A stretch of 64,000 nt of DNA from Bradyrhizobium sp. JYMT SZCCT0180 (lineage in GTDB: Bacteria; Pseudomonadota; Alphaproteobacteria; Rhizobiales; Xanthobacteraceae), in assembly GCF_018130165.1 (NCBI RefSeq), contig NZ_JAFCLZ010000002.1, positions 310,001 to 374,000 of the forward strand, read 5' to 3'. The translations under genes and the position numbers were made by a program. The notes beneath the pieces were generated by a model. It did no database searches. It worked only from the letters and a program-made list of their open reading frames with translations, and was not told the origin of the DNA. The number at the start of each line of letters is the position of its first letter. Within the stretch, counting starts at the first letter, position 1. This document shows positions 44,155 to 52,499 of this stretch, in pieces.

Positions 44155-44925
44155 CTACTTCAACACGATCCACGCCGGCGCGTGATCGCTGGCGCCTTCC
44201 TCGCCGCGGATCTTGCGGTCGACTCCGGCTTTCATCAAGCGCGGCGCGAGCACGGGGCTCAGCAGGAGATGATCGAGCCGCAGCCCGGCGTCGCGTGGCC
44301 AGCGGTTGCGCTTGTAGTCCCAGAACGTGAACATCTGGCTTGACGGGTGCAGGGTACGGATTGCGTCGGTCCAGCCTTGCGCCGTCAGCGTCTTGAACGC
44401 CGCGCGGCTTTTCGGCTGGATCAGCGCGTCCCTGTCCCAGGATCTGGTCGGATAGATATCCAGTTCGGTCGGCGCGACGTTGTAGTCGCCGGCCAGCACC
44501 ACGGGGATGTCCTGCTTGATGAATTTCGCGGCATGCGAGCGCAACCGTTTGAACCAGTCGAGCTTGTAGTCGAATTTTGGCCCGGGCTGCGGATTGCCGT
44601 TCGGCAGGTAGAGACTGGTGACGATGATGCCATTGACGGCGGCTTCGATGTAGCGCGCCTCGTTATCCCCGGGGCCGCCGGGCAGGGCGGTCCGCGTCAG
44701 CACGGGCTCGGCGTTGCGCGCCAGGATCGCGACGCCGTTCCAGGTCTTCTGGCCGCGCCACACCGCGCCATAGCCGGCCTTCTCGATTGCAGCAGCCGGA
44801 AAATCGGAGTCGGTCGATTTCAACTCCTGCAACGCCACGACATCGGGTTTTGCCGAACGCAGCCAGCGCAGCAGATTGGGCAGGCGGCGATTGACGTTGT
44901 TGATGTTGAAGGTCGCGATCTTCAT
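44155..44925 (-). CDS. xthA: Exodeoxyribonuclease III
   Basis: A 256-residue AP endonuclease/3'-5' exonuclease of the EEP fold that repairs abasic and oxidised DNA ends. Catalytic motifs: Asn in NINNVNRR, Glu in LQELKSTD, Tyr/Asp segment RAYGDYN region AGDYNVAPTELD, Asp in LRLDHLLLS and the SDHAP box near the end. Length matches E. coli XthA. It starts 15 bp before the convergent-order alr gene on the same strand and probably belongs to the backbone. Confidence 0.95.
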   Translation of the reverse strand: MKIATFNINNVNRRLPNLLRWLRSAKPDVVALQELKSTDSDFPAAAIEKAGYGAVWRGQKTWNGVAILARNAEPVLTRTALPGGPGDNEARYIEAAVNGIIVTSLYLPNGNPQPGPKFDYKLDWFKRLRSHAAKFIKQDIPVVLAGDYNVAPTELDIYPTRSWDRDALIQPKSRAAFKTLTAQGWTDAIRTLHPSSQMFTFWDYKRNRWPRDAGLRLDHLLLSPVLAPRLMKAGVDRKIRGEEGASDHAPAWIVLK

Positions 44926-44940
44926 GCCTGACAGGAATTG

Positions 44941-46239
44941 TCAGGTCGGCAGCGGGGGCGGGGCCTGAGCTGGCGCGGCGGCGGGTTCAGCGGTCGCCGG
45001 CACTGGTTCGATTGCCGGCGGCACGGGCGGCGCGGTTACCGCCAGCGGCTCGGCCTTTGCGTCGCCGCCCTTGTAAACTCGCGCGTAACGCTTGCCGAGG
45101 CTGGTCAGCACTTCATAGCCGATGGTACCGAAATGGTGGGCTAGTTCATCGACCGTGATGCCTTCGCCGAGCAGCGTCACCATGTGGCCACGCCGCACCG
45201 CGTTCTTTTCCAGATCGGTGACATCGACCGCCATCAGGTCCATCGAGACGCGACCCGCGATCGGGCAGCGCTTGCCGGCCACCACCACCTCGGCGCCGCG
45301 GCTGCCGTCATTCGAACTGGCGGCGCGGAAATATCCGTCGGCATAGCCTGCGGAGACGATCGCGACCCGCGTCGGCCGCCGCGCGGTCCAGGTGCCGCCA
45401 TAACCGACGGTCTCGCCCTTTTCCAGATTGCGGATCTGCACGATGCGGGCCTTCAATTCGACGACCGGTTGCATCGGATTGTCGGCTTCCGGTGTCGGGT
45501 TGATGCCGTAGACGGCGGCGCCTGGCCGCACCAGTTCGAACTGGAACTGGGGACCTAAGAAAACGCCGGAAGAATTCGCCAGCGACGCCGGCACACCGGC
45601 AAAAAGGCTCGCGATTTCGCGGAAGGTCGTGAGCTGCTTGGCGTTGAGCGGGTTGTTGAGGAGTTCGGCGGAGGCGAGGTGGCTCATCACAAGCGTGATG
45701 CCGTGATCGCCGGCATTGATGCGCGGGATGATGCCTTGCGCCTCGGTCACGGTCAGGCCGAGCCGGTTCATGCCGGTGTCGATGTGAATGGCCGCCCCCC
45801 CGGACCAGCCGGAACGGCGGCAGAACACGTCCCATTCGGCGAGTTCGTTGAGATCGCCGATCACGGGCTTGCAATCGAGCTTGGCGTAGGCGTCGCCGGT
45901 GTTCTGAAAGAAGCCGTCGAGCGTATAGATCGTTGCGGTAGGAAGAGCCGCGCGGAGCACGCGCGCTTCATCCAGGGTTGCGACGAAAAACGTCTTGCAG
46001 CCGGCGTTGGCCAGTGCGCGCCCGACCTGTTCGGCGCCACAGCCATAGGCGTCCGCTTTCACCACGCCGGCGCATTCGGCCGGCACGGCGGTCTTTTCGA
46101 GCTTACGCCAGTTGGCGACGATGGCGTCGAGATCGACGGTCAGCACGCCGGTGGCGCTCGCCAGCGCGGCGGCCTGGTTCGCCTCGGGCGAGAGCAGGGT
46201 GCTGGTGGGGATGGATTTGGGGTCGGATGCGATGTTCAT
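44941..46239 (-). CDS. alr: Alanine racemase with an extra C-terminal tail
   Basis: A PLP enzyme that makes D-alanine for peptidoglycan, 432 residues from ATG 46239 (an upstream ATG at 46266 would add nine). PLP lysine in VVKADAYGCGA (about residue 56) and the catalytic tyrosine in SAGYADGYFR. After the usual end (KRYARVYKGG) come about 40 extra residues, almost all Ala, Pro, Val and Glu, ending PPPLPT. Such a tail is not typical of Alr and may be a linker or disordered extension. Downstream of dnaB as in other alphaproteobacteria. Confidence 0.92.
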   Translation of the reverse strand: MNIASDPKSIPTSTLLSPEANQAAALASATGVLTVDLDAIVANWRKLEKTAVPAECAGVVKADAYGCGAEQVGRALANAGCKTFFVATLDEARVLRAALPTATIYTLDGFFQNTGDAYAKLDCKPVIGDLNELAEWDVFCRRSGWSGGAAIHIDTGMNRLGLTVTEAQGIIPRINAGDHGITLVMSHLASAELLNNPLNAKQLTTFREIASLFAGVPASLANSSGVFLGPQFQFELVRPGAAVYGINPTPEADNPMQPVVELKARIVQIRNLEKGETVGYGGTWTARRPTRVAIVSAGYADGYFRAASSNDGSRGAEVVVAGKRCPIAGRVSMDLMAVDVTDLEKNAVRRGHMVTLLGEGITVDELAHHFGTIGYEVLTSLGKRYARVYKGGDAKAEPLAVTAPPVPPAIEPVPATAEPAAAPAQAPPPLPT

Positions 46240-46307
46240 GCCGCATTTTACGCGGGCGAACGCCATGGTTCAACCGCGCAGAAGGCAGGACTGGGGCGCT
46301 GGTCGGT

Positions 46308-46416
46308 CCTGATTGATCAGAACCGATCGCGCTCTGGATTCTTGTTTTGACGTGTTTTCTTCGCGCGAACCTGGCAGCATCCCGGATCAAGTCCGATGCT
46401 TCGCTGGAAACCGCGC
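46308..46416. repeat. Dispersed intergenic repeat, copy D (inverted)
   Basis: Reverse complement of the family: read on the minus strand, TTTCCAGCGAAGC, ACTTGATCCGGGATGC, AGGTTCGCGCGAAGAAAAC, ACGTCAAAACAAGAATC, CAGAGCGCGATCGG and the terminal GATCAATC. It occupies the dnaB-alr gap. It keeps the acttgatccggg block otherwise seen only in copy A. Confidence 0.75.
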
Positions 46417-47916
46417 TTAGGGCCCGCGGTAGGGTAGATCCCCTTCGGCGAAATCGCTGAACCGCGTGAACTGCCCTTCGAATTGCAGTTGGACCGTACC
46501 CGTCGGTCCGTGGCGCTGCTTGGCAATGATCACCTCGGCCTTGCCGTGAGCGAGCTCCATGTCGAGCTTCCATTTCTCGTGCTCGGGCGTACCGATTTTG
46601 GGTTCCTTGTTCTGCAGATAGTATTCTTCGCGGTACACGAAGATCACGACGTCGGCGTCCTGTTCGATCGAGCCGGATTCGCGCAAGTCCGCCAATTGCG
46701 GGTGCTTGTCGTCGCGGCTTTCGACCTGGCGCGACAGCTGCGACAGCGCGATCACGGGGATATTGAGCTCCTTGGCTAGCGCCTTCAGGCTGGTGGTGAT
46801 CTCGGTGACTTCCTGGACGCGGTTGTCATTGCCTTTCTTGCCGGAGCCCTGCAGCAGCTGGATGTAGTCGACCACGATGATGTCGAGGCCCTTCTGCCGC
46901 TTCAGCCGCCGCGCGCGGGCCGTCAATTGCGAGATCGAAAGGCCGCCGGTTTCGTCGACGAACAGCGGCAAGTGCTCGAGCTTGATGGTGTAGTCGCGGA
47001 TCCTGTCGAATTCGTCCTGTTTGATCCCGCCGCGGCGGATCATGCTGGACGCAATGCCGGTTTGCTCGGCCAGAATACGCGTGGCGAGCTGCTCCGCGGA
47101 CATTTCGCAGGAGAAGAAGCCGACAACGCCGCCATTGACCGCCTTCATGGTGCCGTCGGCCTGGACTTCCGGCTGGTACGCCTCGGCGATGTTATAGGCG
47201 ATATTGGTGGCAAGCGCGGTCTTGCCCATGCCGGGACGTCCGGCGACGATGATCAAGTCCGACCGCTGCAGGCCGCCCATCTTGGAGTCGAGATCGCGGA
47301 GGCCGGTTGAAATGCCGGACAATTTTCCGTCGCGCTGATAGGCGTTGGCCGCCATATCGAGCGCGGTCTTCATCGCCTGCGCGAAACGCTGGAAGCCGCC
47401 GTCGTAGCGGCCGGACTCCGCCAGCTCGTAAAGCTGGCGTTCGGCGTCCTCGATCTGCGCGCGCGGGGCAAAATCCACCGGCGCGTCGAACGCGACGTTG
47501 ACCATGTCCTCGCCGATCCGGATCAGATCGCGGCGCAGAGACATGTCATAGATCGTTCGGCCGTAGTCCTGCGCGTTGATGATCGTGGTGGCCTCGGCCG
47601 CGACACGGGCGAGGTATTGCCCAACCGTCATGCCGCCAATGTCGGTCTCGGCAGGCAGGAAGGTTTTCAACGTGACGGGCGTCGCAACCTTGCCCATCCG
47701 GATCAGGCTGCTGGCGGTCTCGTAGATCGCCTGATGGATCGGTTCGAAGAAGTGTTTTGGCTCGAGGAAGTCCGAAACCCGGTAGAACGCGTCGTTGTTC
47801 ACCAGGATCGCGCCCAGCAGACTCTGTTCGGCTTCGATATTGTGCGGCGCACTCCGATAGGCCGGAGTTCCCGCGTCGGGGGCAAGTTTCAGAACGTTCG
47901 AATCAGTCAGCGCCAT
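46417..47916 (-). CDS. dnaB: Replicative DNA helicase DnaB
   Basis: The hexameric fork helicase, 499 residues. The N-terminal DnaG-interacting domain starts near AYRSAPHNIEAEQSLLGAIL; the RecA-like C-terminal domain has Walker A GRPGMGKTAL (about residue 230), Walker B DIIVVDYIQLL and ESRDDKHPQLADLRESGSIE (H3/arginine-finger region). No intein is present. It stands upstream of alr; its distance from rplI (53 kb) shows that an accessory patch separates dnaB from the ribosomal cluster that usually precedes it. Confidence 0.96.
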   Translation of the reverse strand: MALTDSNVLKLAPDAGTPAYRSAPHNIEAEQSLLGAILVNNDAFYRVSDFLEPKHFFEPIHQAIYETASSLIRMGKVATPVTLKTFLPAETDIGGMTVGQYLARVAAEATTIINAQDYGRTIYDMSLRRDLIRIGEDMVNVAFDAPVDFAPRAQIEDAERQLYELAESGRYDGGFQRFAQAMKTALDMAANAYQRDGKLSGISTGLRDLDSKMGGLQRSDLIIVAGRPGMGKTALATNIAYNIAEAYQPEVQADGTMKAVNGGVVGFFSCEMSAEQLATRILAEQTGIASSMIRRGGIKQDEFDRIRDYTIKLEHLPLFVDETGGLSISQLTARARRLKRQKGLDIIVVDYIQLLQGSGKKGNDNRVQEVTEITTSLKALAKELNIPVIALSQLSRQVESRDDKHPQLADLRESGSIEQDADVVIFVYREEYYLQNKEPKIGTPEHEKWKLDMELAHGKAEVIIAKQRHGPTGTVQLQFEGQFTRFSDFAEGDLPYRGP

Positions 47917-48230
47917 GCTCGGAATTGTTCTTCGGATTTGGGTCGGTATTTGGGATGCCGGATTTGGGGTGGCGATAAAGCGCTCCCCTTGTGCCGAGCG
48001 GAAGTACCTACATGCCTTATGCCCGATTCACACAAGCGAGATGTGAATCCCCGTCGGCCGTGGCGGCGTTGCACTTGACGGATTTTGGCCAAAGCCGTGC
48101 GACGGCCGCTCGGTACCGCCGCATTCACGAAAATGTTTGGAAAGCTGTTAGGGCCGCCTGAACCTTCTCGCCAGTTGGACAGACCTAACCAGGCTGCGGA
48201 GGTCATCCGGGCCGCGATGTTAGCGATTGA
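47917..48230. other. Intergenic region upstream of dnaB with an 8-bp inverted repeat
   Basis: No gene of size is supported. GATTCACA (48025-48032) and TGTGAATC (48042-48049) form a perfect inverted repeat with a 9-nt spacer, about 110 bp upstream of the dnaB start. It may be an operator or the base of a hairpin. The rest shows nothing recognisable. Confidence 0.4.
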
Positions 48231-48353
48231 TCAAGCCAGGATGAGAAAGATCAACGCGATCAAGGCCGAGCCGATGCCGGTCGCGATCAAGGCGTAATCG
48301 ACGATGAGATCGGCGCGAGGGACGAGCGAGGTTGAGTAGGTTTTCTGGGCCAT
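48231..48353 (-). CDS. Very small membrane protein, 40 residues
   Basis: An open frame from ATG 48353 to TGA 48231. The first 19 residues are hydrophilic (MAQKTYSTSLVPRADLIVD) and the last 20 (ending LIALIFLILA) form one transmembrane helix with a C-terminus at the membrane edge. Codon usage is typical of the genome, and a single-helix design is common for proteobacterial small membrane proteins. No strong ribosome site is seen, which lowers confidence. It lies alone in a gap between dnaB and a methyltransferase gene. Confidence 0.45.
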   Translation of the reverse strand: MAQKTYSTSLVPRADLIVDYALIATGIGSALIALIFLILA

Positions 48354-48497
48354 TCAGTAGTTTTACGGCAATCAGCCGGCAAACTCTGTGAACCAGATCA
48401 CATCCGAGGGGGTTTCTGGCCGGCATCCTGGTCGAGGAACTTGGGAACGGATTTTAGGCTTTCGGGTTGGTTAAGAGCAGGGATCAAGGACAAGACG

Positions 48498-48704
48498 ATG
48501 GGTCAGCAGCTCGGTACATGGGGATCAGGAGGCGACCAGCGCGCTTGGTTGTCGATGCTGATCGACACCATGGAACTCGTCTCGCGCCCGGAATCGCGTG
48601 CCGTGCCCTGCGATATCGACGTATTGGACGCTCTGCGCGCGCAACTCGCTCGCCCGGCAACTGCCGGAGTAGCCTACGGCTCGGACTACAGCTTCCGAAA
48701 CTAA
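48498..48704 (+). CDS. Small protein of unknown function
   Basis: A 68-residue soluble protein starting MGQQLGTWGSGGDQRAWLSM, with an AAGGA site 7 nt upstream of ATG 48498. It has two cysteine-free halves apart from a single Cys in VPCDIDVL, no signal peptide and no membrane segment. No family is recognised. The good ribosome site and typical codon use support that it is real. It is convergent with the methyltransferase gene, 21 bp away. Confidence 0.5.
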   Translation: MGQQLGTWGSGGDQRAWLSMLIDTMELVSRPESRAVPCDIDVLDALRAQLARPATAGVAYGSDYSFRN

Positions 48705-48725
48705 GACATTCAGCTCAAAATTGGC

Positions 48726-49976
48726 CTACTCGCCCGCGATTTGCAGCCGCGGTTGCTTTCCGGATTCGATCCCGCGCAGCCGCGCCTCTTCGCGCGTGAT
48801 GTAGTCGCGTGTCATCGGTACCACGCCCTGGCGCTTGGTGAGCTGGATCTGGAAATTCATCAGGTTCTGCTTGCGGAACGACATCTCCGAAGCGGCCAGA
48901 TAGAATTCCCACATTCGGGCAAAGCGTTCATCGTAAAGGCGCACGGCCTCTTCGCGCCGCGCCATGAAACGCTCGCGCCAGGCTTTCAGCGTCTCCGCAT
49001 AATGCAGCCGCAGAATCTCGGTGTCGCAGACCAGAAGCCCGGAGCTCTCGATCGCCGGCGTCACTTCGGACATCGCGGGGATGTAGCCGCCCGGGAAAAT
49101 ATACTTCGTGGTCCAGGGGCTGGTCACGTCGGGGCCGGTGGAGCGGCCGATCGAGTGCAGCACCATGATCCCGTCGTCGCTGAGCAGCTCGGCGCATCGC
49201 TTGAAGAAGGTTTCATAAAACCCGACGCCGACATGCTCGAACATCCCGACCGACACGATCCGGTCGAACGGACCTGGAATGTCGCGGTAGTCGCTGAGCA
49301 GGAATTTCGCCCGATGGCCCAGCTTTTTCTCTTCGGCGCGGGCGTTCGCGACCTGCAATTGTTCGGTCGAGAGCGTAATGCCGGTAACATCGGCGCCGGT
49401 CATCTCGGCCAGATAGAGCCCAAGCCCGCCCCAGCCCGAGCCGATGTCGAGCACGCGGTCGCCGCGCCCGATTCGGAGCTTGGCGGCGAGGTGGCGCTTC
49501 TTGGCCAACTGGGCATCATCGAGCGTGGCGTCCGGCGTCTCGAAATAGGCGCAGCTATATTGCTTGTCGGCGTCGAGGAAGAGCGAATAGAGCCGCCCGT
49601 CGAGGTCATAATGATGCGCGACATTGTTTCGTGACCGGCCGCGCCAGTTGAACTGACTGATGTGTCGGGCGAGATAGCGCATCCACCATTGCAGCCGAGC
49701 CCATTGCGGCACCATGGCTGGCTGATCGAGCAGGATCGCCAGCGCGTCTGCGATCGAACCGTTTTCGACCACGAACGTGCCGTCCATGTAGGCTTCGCCC
49801 AGCGCCAGTTCGGGATTGAGGAGGATCCGCCGTTCGGTGCGCCGGCTCAGGAACCGGGCCGATACCGGCCGCCCGGTGCCGTCGCCGCAGGTGAATGTGG
49901 TCCCGCTCGCGGCCGTGAATGTCATCGTGCCGCGTCGGATGAACTGCCCCAGGAAATAACGCAACAAACGATCCAT
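48726..49976 (-). CDS. Cyclopropane-fatty-acyl-phospholipid synthase-like methyltransferase
   Basis: A 416-residue SAM-dependent enzyme of the Cfa/mycolic-acid cyclopropane group. The SAM loop is VLDIGSGWGGLGLYLAE (about residues 175-191); other family blocks are HHYDLDGRLYSLFLD, KQYSCAYFE with the conserved Cys, and SVGMFEHVG. The N-terminal 120 residues fit the lipid-binding domain of Cfa. It probably methylates or cyclopropanates unsaturated membrane acyl chains, but related enzymes transfer plain methyl groups. A TTG directly before ATG 49976 is in frame. Confidence 0.87.
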   Translation of the reverse strand: MDRLLRYFLGQFIRRGTMTFTAASGTTFTCGDGTGRPVSARFLSRRTERRILLNPELALGEAYMDGTFVVENGSIADALAILLDQPAMVPQWARLQWWMRYLARHISQFNWRGRSRNNVAHHYDLDGRLYSLFLDADKQYSCAYFETPDATLDDAQLAKKRHLAAKLRIGRGDRVLDIGSGWGGLGLYLAEMTGADVTGITLSTEQLQVANARAEEKKLGHRAKFLLSDYRDIPGPFDRIVSVGMFEHVGVGFYETFFKRCAELLSDDGIMVLHSIGRSTGPDVTSPWTTKYIFPGGYIPAMSEVTPAIESSGLLVCDTEILRLHYAETLKAWRERFMARREEAVRLYDERFARMWEFYLAASEMSFRKQNLMNFQIQLTKRQGVVPMTRDYITREEARLRGIESGKQPRLQIAGE

Positions 49977-50233
49977 CAAAGCACCAATGGAACGACCGGC
50001 CCGTTACAACCGACGCACGGCGGGAACGAAGGTTCCAATGTGCGTCAACCAGATCATAATCGTGATCAGCCCGACGGGCTAGGGCGTTGTAGTCAAAGCG
50101 GATATTCCCAAATGTGGAGATCACGCAGTTGCGTCACAAGTGAGCTTCCATTCGCAGGATAATCGGCTAAAAGGTGACCGCCGTCGGCCGTGTTGCGCGA
50201 CGCTGGAAGCGATTCCAATTGGAGAAGCAGGGA

Positions 50234-51271
50234 ATGTTGAGCCGAGCGCTCAGTCTGGCGACGGTGATGCTTCTGGTTGGCTGTCTCACGGCCCGGGCTG
50301 AAAACCTGGAGGCCGGCAAGACCCCTTCCCAGATCTTCTCGGGTACCTGCAACGCCTGCCACAAGAGCCCTCGCGGCCTTTTGAAGAGCGTGTCGCCGTC
50401 GTCGCTGCCCGGCTTTCTGCGCCAGCACTACACCACCAGCAGCGAGATGGCCGGGGTGCTGGCCTCGTTCCTGATCTCGAACGGCGCGGCCGACGCACGA
50501 TTTCAGAGCAAGGATCAGCCGAAGACCGATGCGGCAAAGGGCGCCAAGCAAGAGGCTGCCCGGCCGGATCAGCCCGGCCGCCGGCAACATCCCGCCGCCA
50601 CGCAAGAGGCATCCCGGCCCGACGCCGACGGGCTCACGCCGCAAGGCCCCGGACGCGACGGCAAGCGACGGCCGGGCCAGCCGCCCGATGCCGCAAGGCC
50701 CGCCGATGGCCAGACGCCGCAGACCGCGACCGACAGCAAAACGGGCGCCAAGCAGAAGCTCGGCAAGCGCGGCAAGCCTGCCGAAGAGCCGCCGAAACCG
50801 GACGAGGCGGCCAAGGAAGAAGCCAAGCGCGAAACCGCCAAGGTGGATCCCGGCGAAAAGCCTGAAGCCCCCAAGCCGGCCGGCGACGGAACCTCTGACT
50901 CGAGCAAGTCTGAAACAGGCAAGTCTGAAACAGGCAAATCTGAAACGGGCAAATCTGAAGCAGGGAAGCCTGAATCAGCCAAGTCCGAGACCGCCAAGGT
51001 CGATGCGCCCAGGGAAACCGGCGGCAGCGAACCAACGCCGCTGCGGCCTGATCCGGTCCCGCCGGTCACGCCCGCGCCGGCGGCCGCCGCACTGCCCCCC
51101 AGCGGTACATCAGAATCAGCCGCGAGCCCGAGAGAGCCGGCCGCCATCCCGAGTCCGTCGGCGCCCGTCGCAGCACCTGCGCCGGCCACTCCGCCCGAGG
51201 TGACGGCAACTGCGCCGCCTCCACCGGCGGTTGCGCCTGCGGGGCCGCCCGCACCGCCCATTTCCCAGTAA
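50234..51271 (+). CDS. CxxCH-containing exported protein with a long low-complexity tail
   Basis: A 345-residue protein. The N-terminus is a signal peptide that could be cut after ARA or at lipobox LVGC (Cys17). A single haem-c motif CNACH follows at residues 39-43, with a possible Met ligand in SSEMAGVL, giving a c-type-cytochrome-like head of about 75 residues. The remaining 250 residues are Lys/Glu/Pro/Ala/Thr repeats, including six tandem pentapeptides of the KSETG type, and end in PPAPPISQ. The ATG at 50234 follows an AGCAGG-type site. The tail may cross the periplasm or bind the wall (inference). Confidence 0.7.
   Translation: MLSRALSLATVMLLVGCLTARAENLEAGKTPSQIFSGTCNACHKSPRGLLKSVSPSSLPGFLRQHYTTSSEMAGVLASFLISNGAADARFQSKDQPKTDAAKGAKQEAARPDQPGRRQHPAATQEASRPDADGLTPQGPGRDGKRRPGQPPDAARPADGQTPQTATDSKTGAKQKLGKRGKPAEEPPKPDEAAKEEAKRETAKVDPGEKPEAPKPAGDGTSDSSKSETGKSETGKSETGKSEAGKPESAKSETAKVDAPRETGGSEPTPLRPDPVPPVTPAPAAAALPPSGTSESAASPREPAAIPSPSAPVAAPAPATPPEVTATAPPPPAVAPAGPPAPPISQ
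50906..50995 (+). repeat. Six 15-bp tandem repeats inside the CxxCH protein gene
   Basis: Units of the form aagtctgaaacaggc run at an exact 15-bp period: two identical, then increasingly diverged copies. They encode KSETG, KSETG, KSETG, KSEAG, KPESA, KSETA. In-frame repeats like this expand and contract easily, so length polymorphism between strains is expected. Confidence 0.9.
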
Positions 51272-51343
51272 CGCCGCGTTCCAACAACGCACGCCTATAA
51301 CGTTCGCGAACGAAAGCTCGCGAGCGGACTTGCTCAATCACCG

Positions 51344-51360
51344 CTAGAGTAATACTCTAG
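51344..51360. promoter_or_regulatory. 17-bp palindromic operator upstream of a TetR gene
   Basis: CTAGAGTAATACTCTAG, a perfect 8+1+8 inverted repeat, overlapped on its right by a second palindrome TACTCTAGAGTA (51354-51365). The centre is 37 bp before the GTG start of the TetR gene. This size, symmetry and place are typical of an autorepressor operator. Confidence 0.75.
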
Positions 51361-51388
51361 AGTAGTGATCTAACCGGCGAGGTTTGGC

Positions 51389-51997
51389 GTGGTGACCACG
51401 GCACGAGAGGATCTGCTGGCGGCGGGATTGGCGGTGTTCGACCGCGACGGCTTTGAGGGCGCAACCGTGGCTGCCATTCGAACCCGCGCGCGCGCGTCCA
51501 ACGGCAGCTTTTTCCACTTCTTCGGATCGAAGAAGGAACTGGCCGGCACGCTGTTCCTGGAAATCCTCGGCCGCTACCATGCCGCAGTACTGGCTGGGAT
51601 CGACGAACCCTGCGGCGCCCGGCAAGGCGTGGCACGCTTGATCCATGCGCATCTTGACTGGGTCGTGAACAACCGGCGCGAGGCGCGCTATCTGTTCGAG
51701 ATTTCGCGCGGCGAATGGACCGAAGAAATCCGTGGTGCGCAGCGCGCGCAGAATTCGCGTCTCGCCGAGGCCGTCGAGCGCTGGCGCGCGCCGCTGATCG
51801 CGCGCGGCGAATTGCTGCCGATGACGGCGATCTTGTTCTTCAGCCAGATCATCGGGCCTGCGCAGATTTTCTGTCGCGCCTGGTTGTCGGGCCGCCACCG
51901 TGACGATCCCAGGGACCACGCCGACACCCTGATCGCCTGCGCCACCCGTGCGGTGGTCGCCATTGATGCCGGCCACAGAACAGGAGAGACCCCATGA
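51389..51997 (+). CDS. TetR/AcrR family regulator of a thioesterase operon
   Basis: A 202-residue repressor with N-terminal helix-turn-helix (GATVAAIRTRARASNGSFFHFFGSKKEL, about residues 27-54) and a helical effector domain (DWVVNNRREARYLFE and onward). GTG at 51389 with an alternative GTG at 51392. Its last 4 bases overlap the thioesterase start (ATGA), so the two are co-translated. The upstream 17-bp palindrome is likely its own binding site. An acyl-CoA or aromatic-CoA is a plausible effector given the enzyme partner. Confidence 0.88.
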   Translation: MVTTAREDLLAAGLAVFDRDGFEGATVAAIRTRARASNGSFFHFFGSKKELAGTLFLEILGRYHAAVLAGIDEPCGARQGVARLIHAHLDWVVNNRREARYLFEISRGEWTEEIRGAQRAQNSRLAEAVERWRAPLIARGELLPMTAILFFSQIIGPAQIFCRAWLSGRHRDDPRDHADTLIACATRAVVAIDAGHRTGETP

Positions 51998-52458
51998 TCG
52001 CCAATACCGATCCGGAGTTCGCGCCGATCGCCACACGCATCCGCGACAATGTCGGCCGCCAGGGTTTTATGAATCATATCGGCGCCGAACTGTCCGAACT
52101 GACGCGCGGCGGGTGCACGCTTGCAGTCGACCGCCGGCCGGAGCTGTTGCAGCAGCACGGCCTGTTCCACGGCGGCGTCACGGCGTTCCTGGTCGACAAT
52201 GCGACCACCATCGCGGCTGCGACGTCACGCGGCCAGCCGGCGCTCACGGCGGAATATAAATTGAATCTGTTGTCGCCAGCGGTGGGCGAGCGGCTGATCT
52301 GCCGCGCGCGGGTGATCAAGCCGGGACGTCAGGTCGCGGTGGTCGCGGCTGACGTATATTGCGTCACCGATGGCGTCGAAAAGCACACCGCAACGGCGCT
52401 CGCCTCGATCGCGATGCTCGACGAGAAAGCGGCGGCACCGATCCCAAGCCCGGCCTGA
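51994..52458 (+). CDS. Hotdog-fold thioesterase, PaaI family
   Basis: A 154-residue acyl-CoA thioesterase-like protein. The family core HGGVTAFLVDNATTIAAAT (about residues 54-72) contains the catalytic-site Gly-Gly-Val and Asp of PaaI/YbgC-type enzymes, with TAEYKLNLLSPAVGERL following. It probably hydrolyses a CoA thioester during aromatic or fatty acid catabolism. It is translationally coupled to the upstream TetR gene by a 4-bp overlap. Confidence 0.85.
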   Translation: MIANTDPEFAPIATRIRDNVGRQGFMNHIGAELSELTRGGCTLAVDRRPELLQQHGLFHGGVTAFLVDNATTIAAATSRGQPALTAEYKLNLLSPAVGERLICRARVIKPGRQVAVVAADVYCVTDGVEKHTATALASIAMLDEKAAAPIPSPA

Positions 52459-52499
52459 TCGGCCGAGCTTGGTCTTCAACACATAAAGATCGGCCTGCG

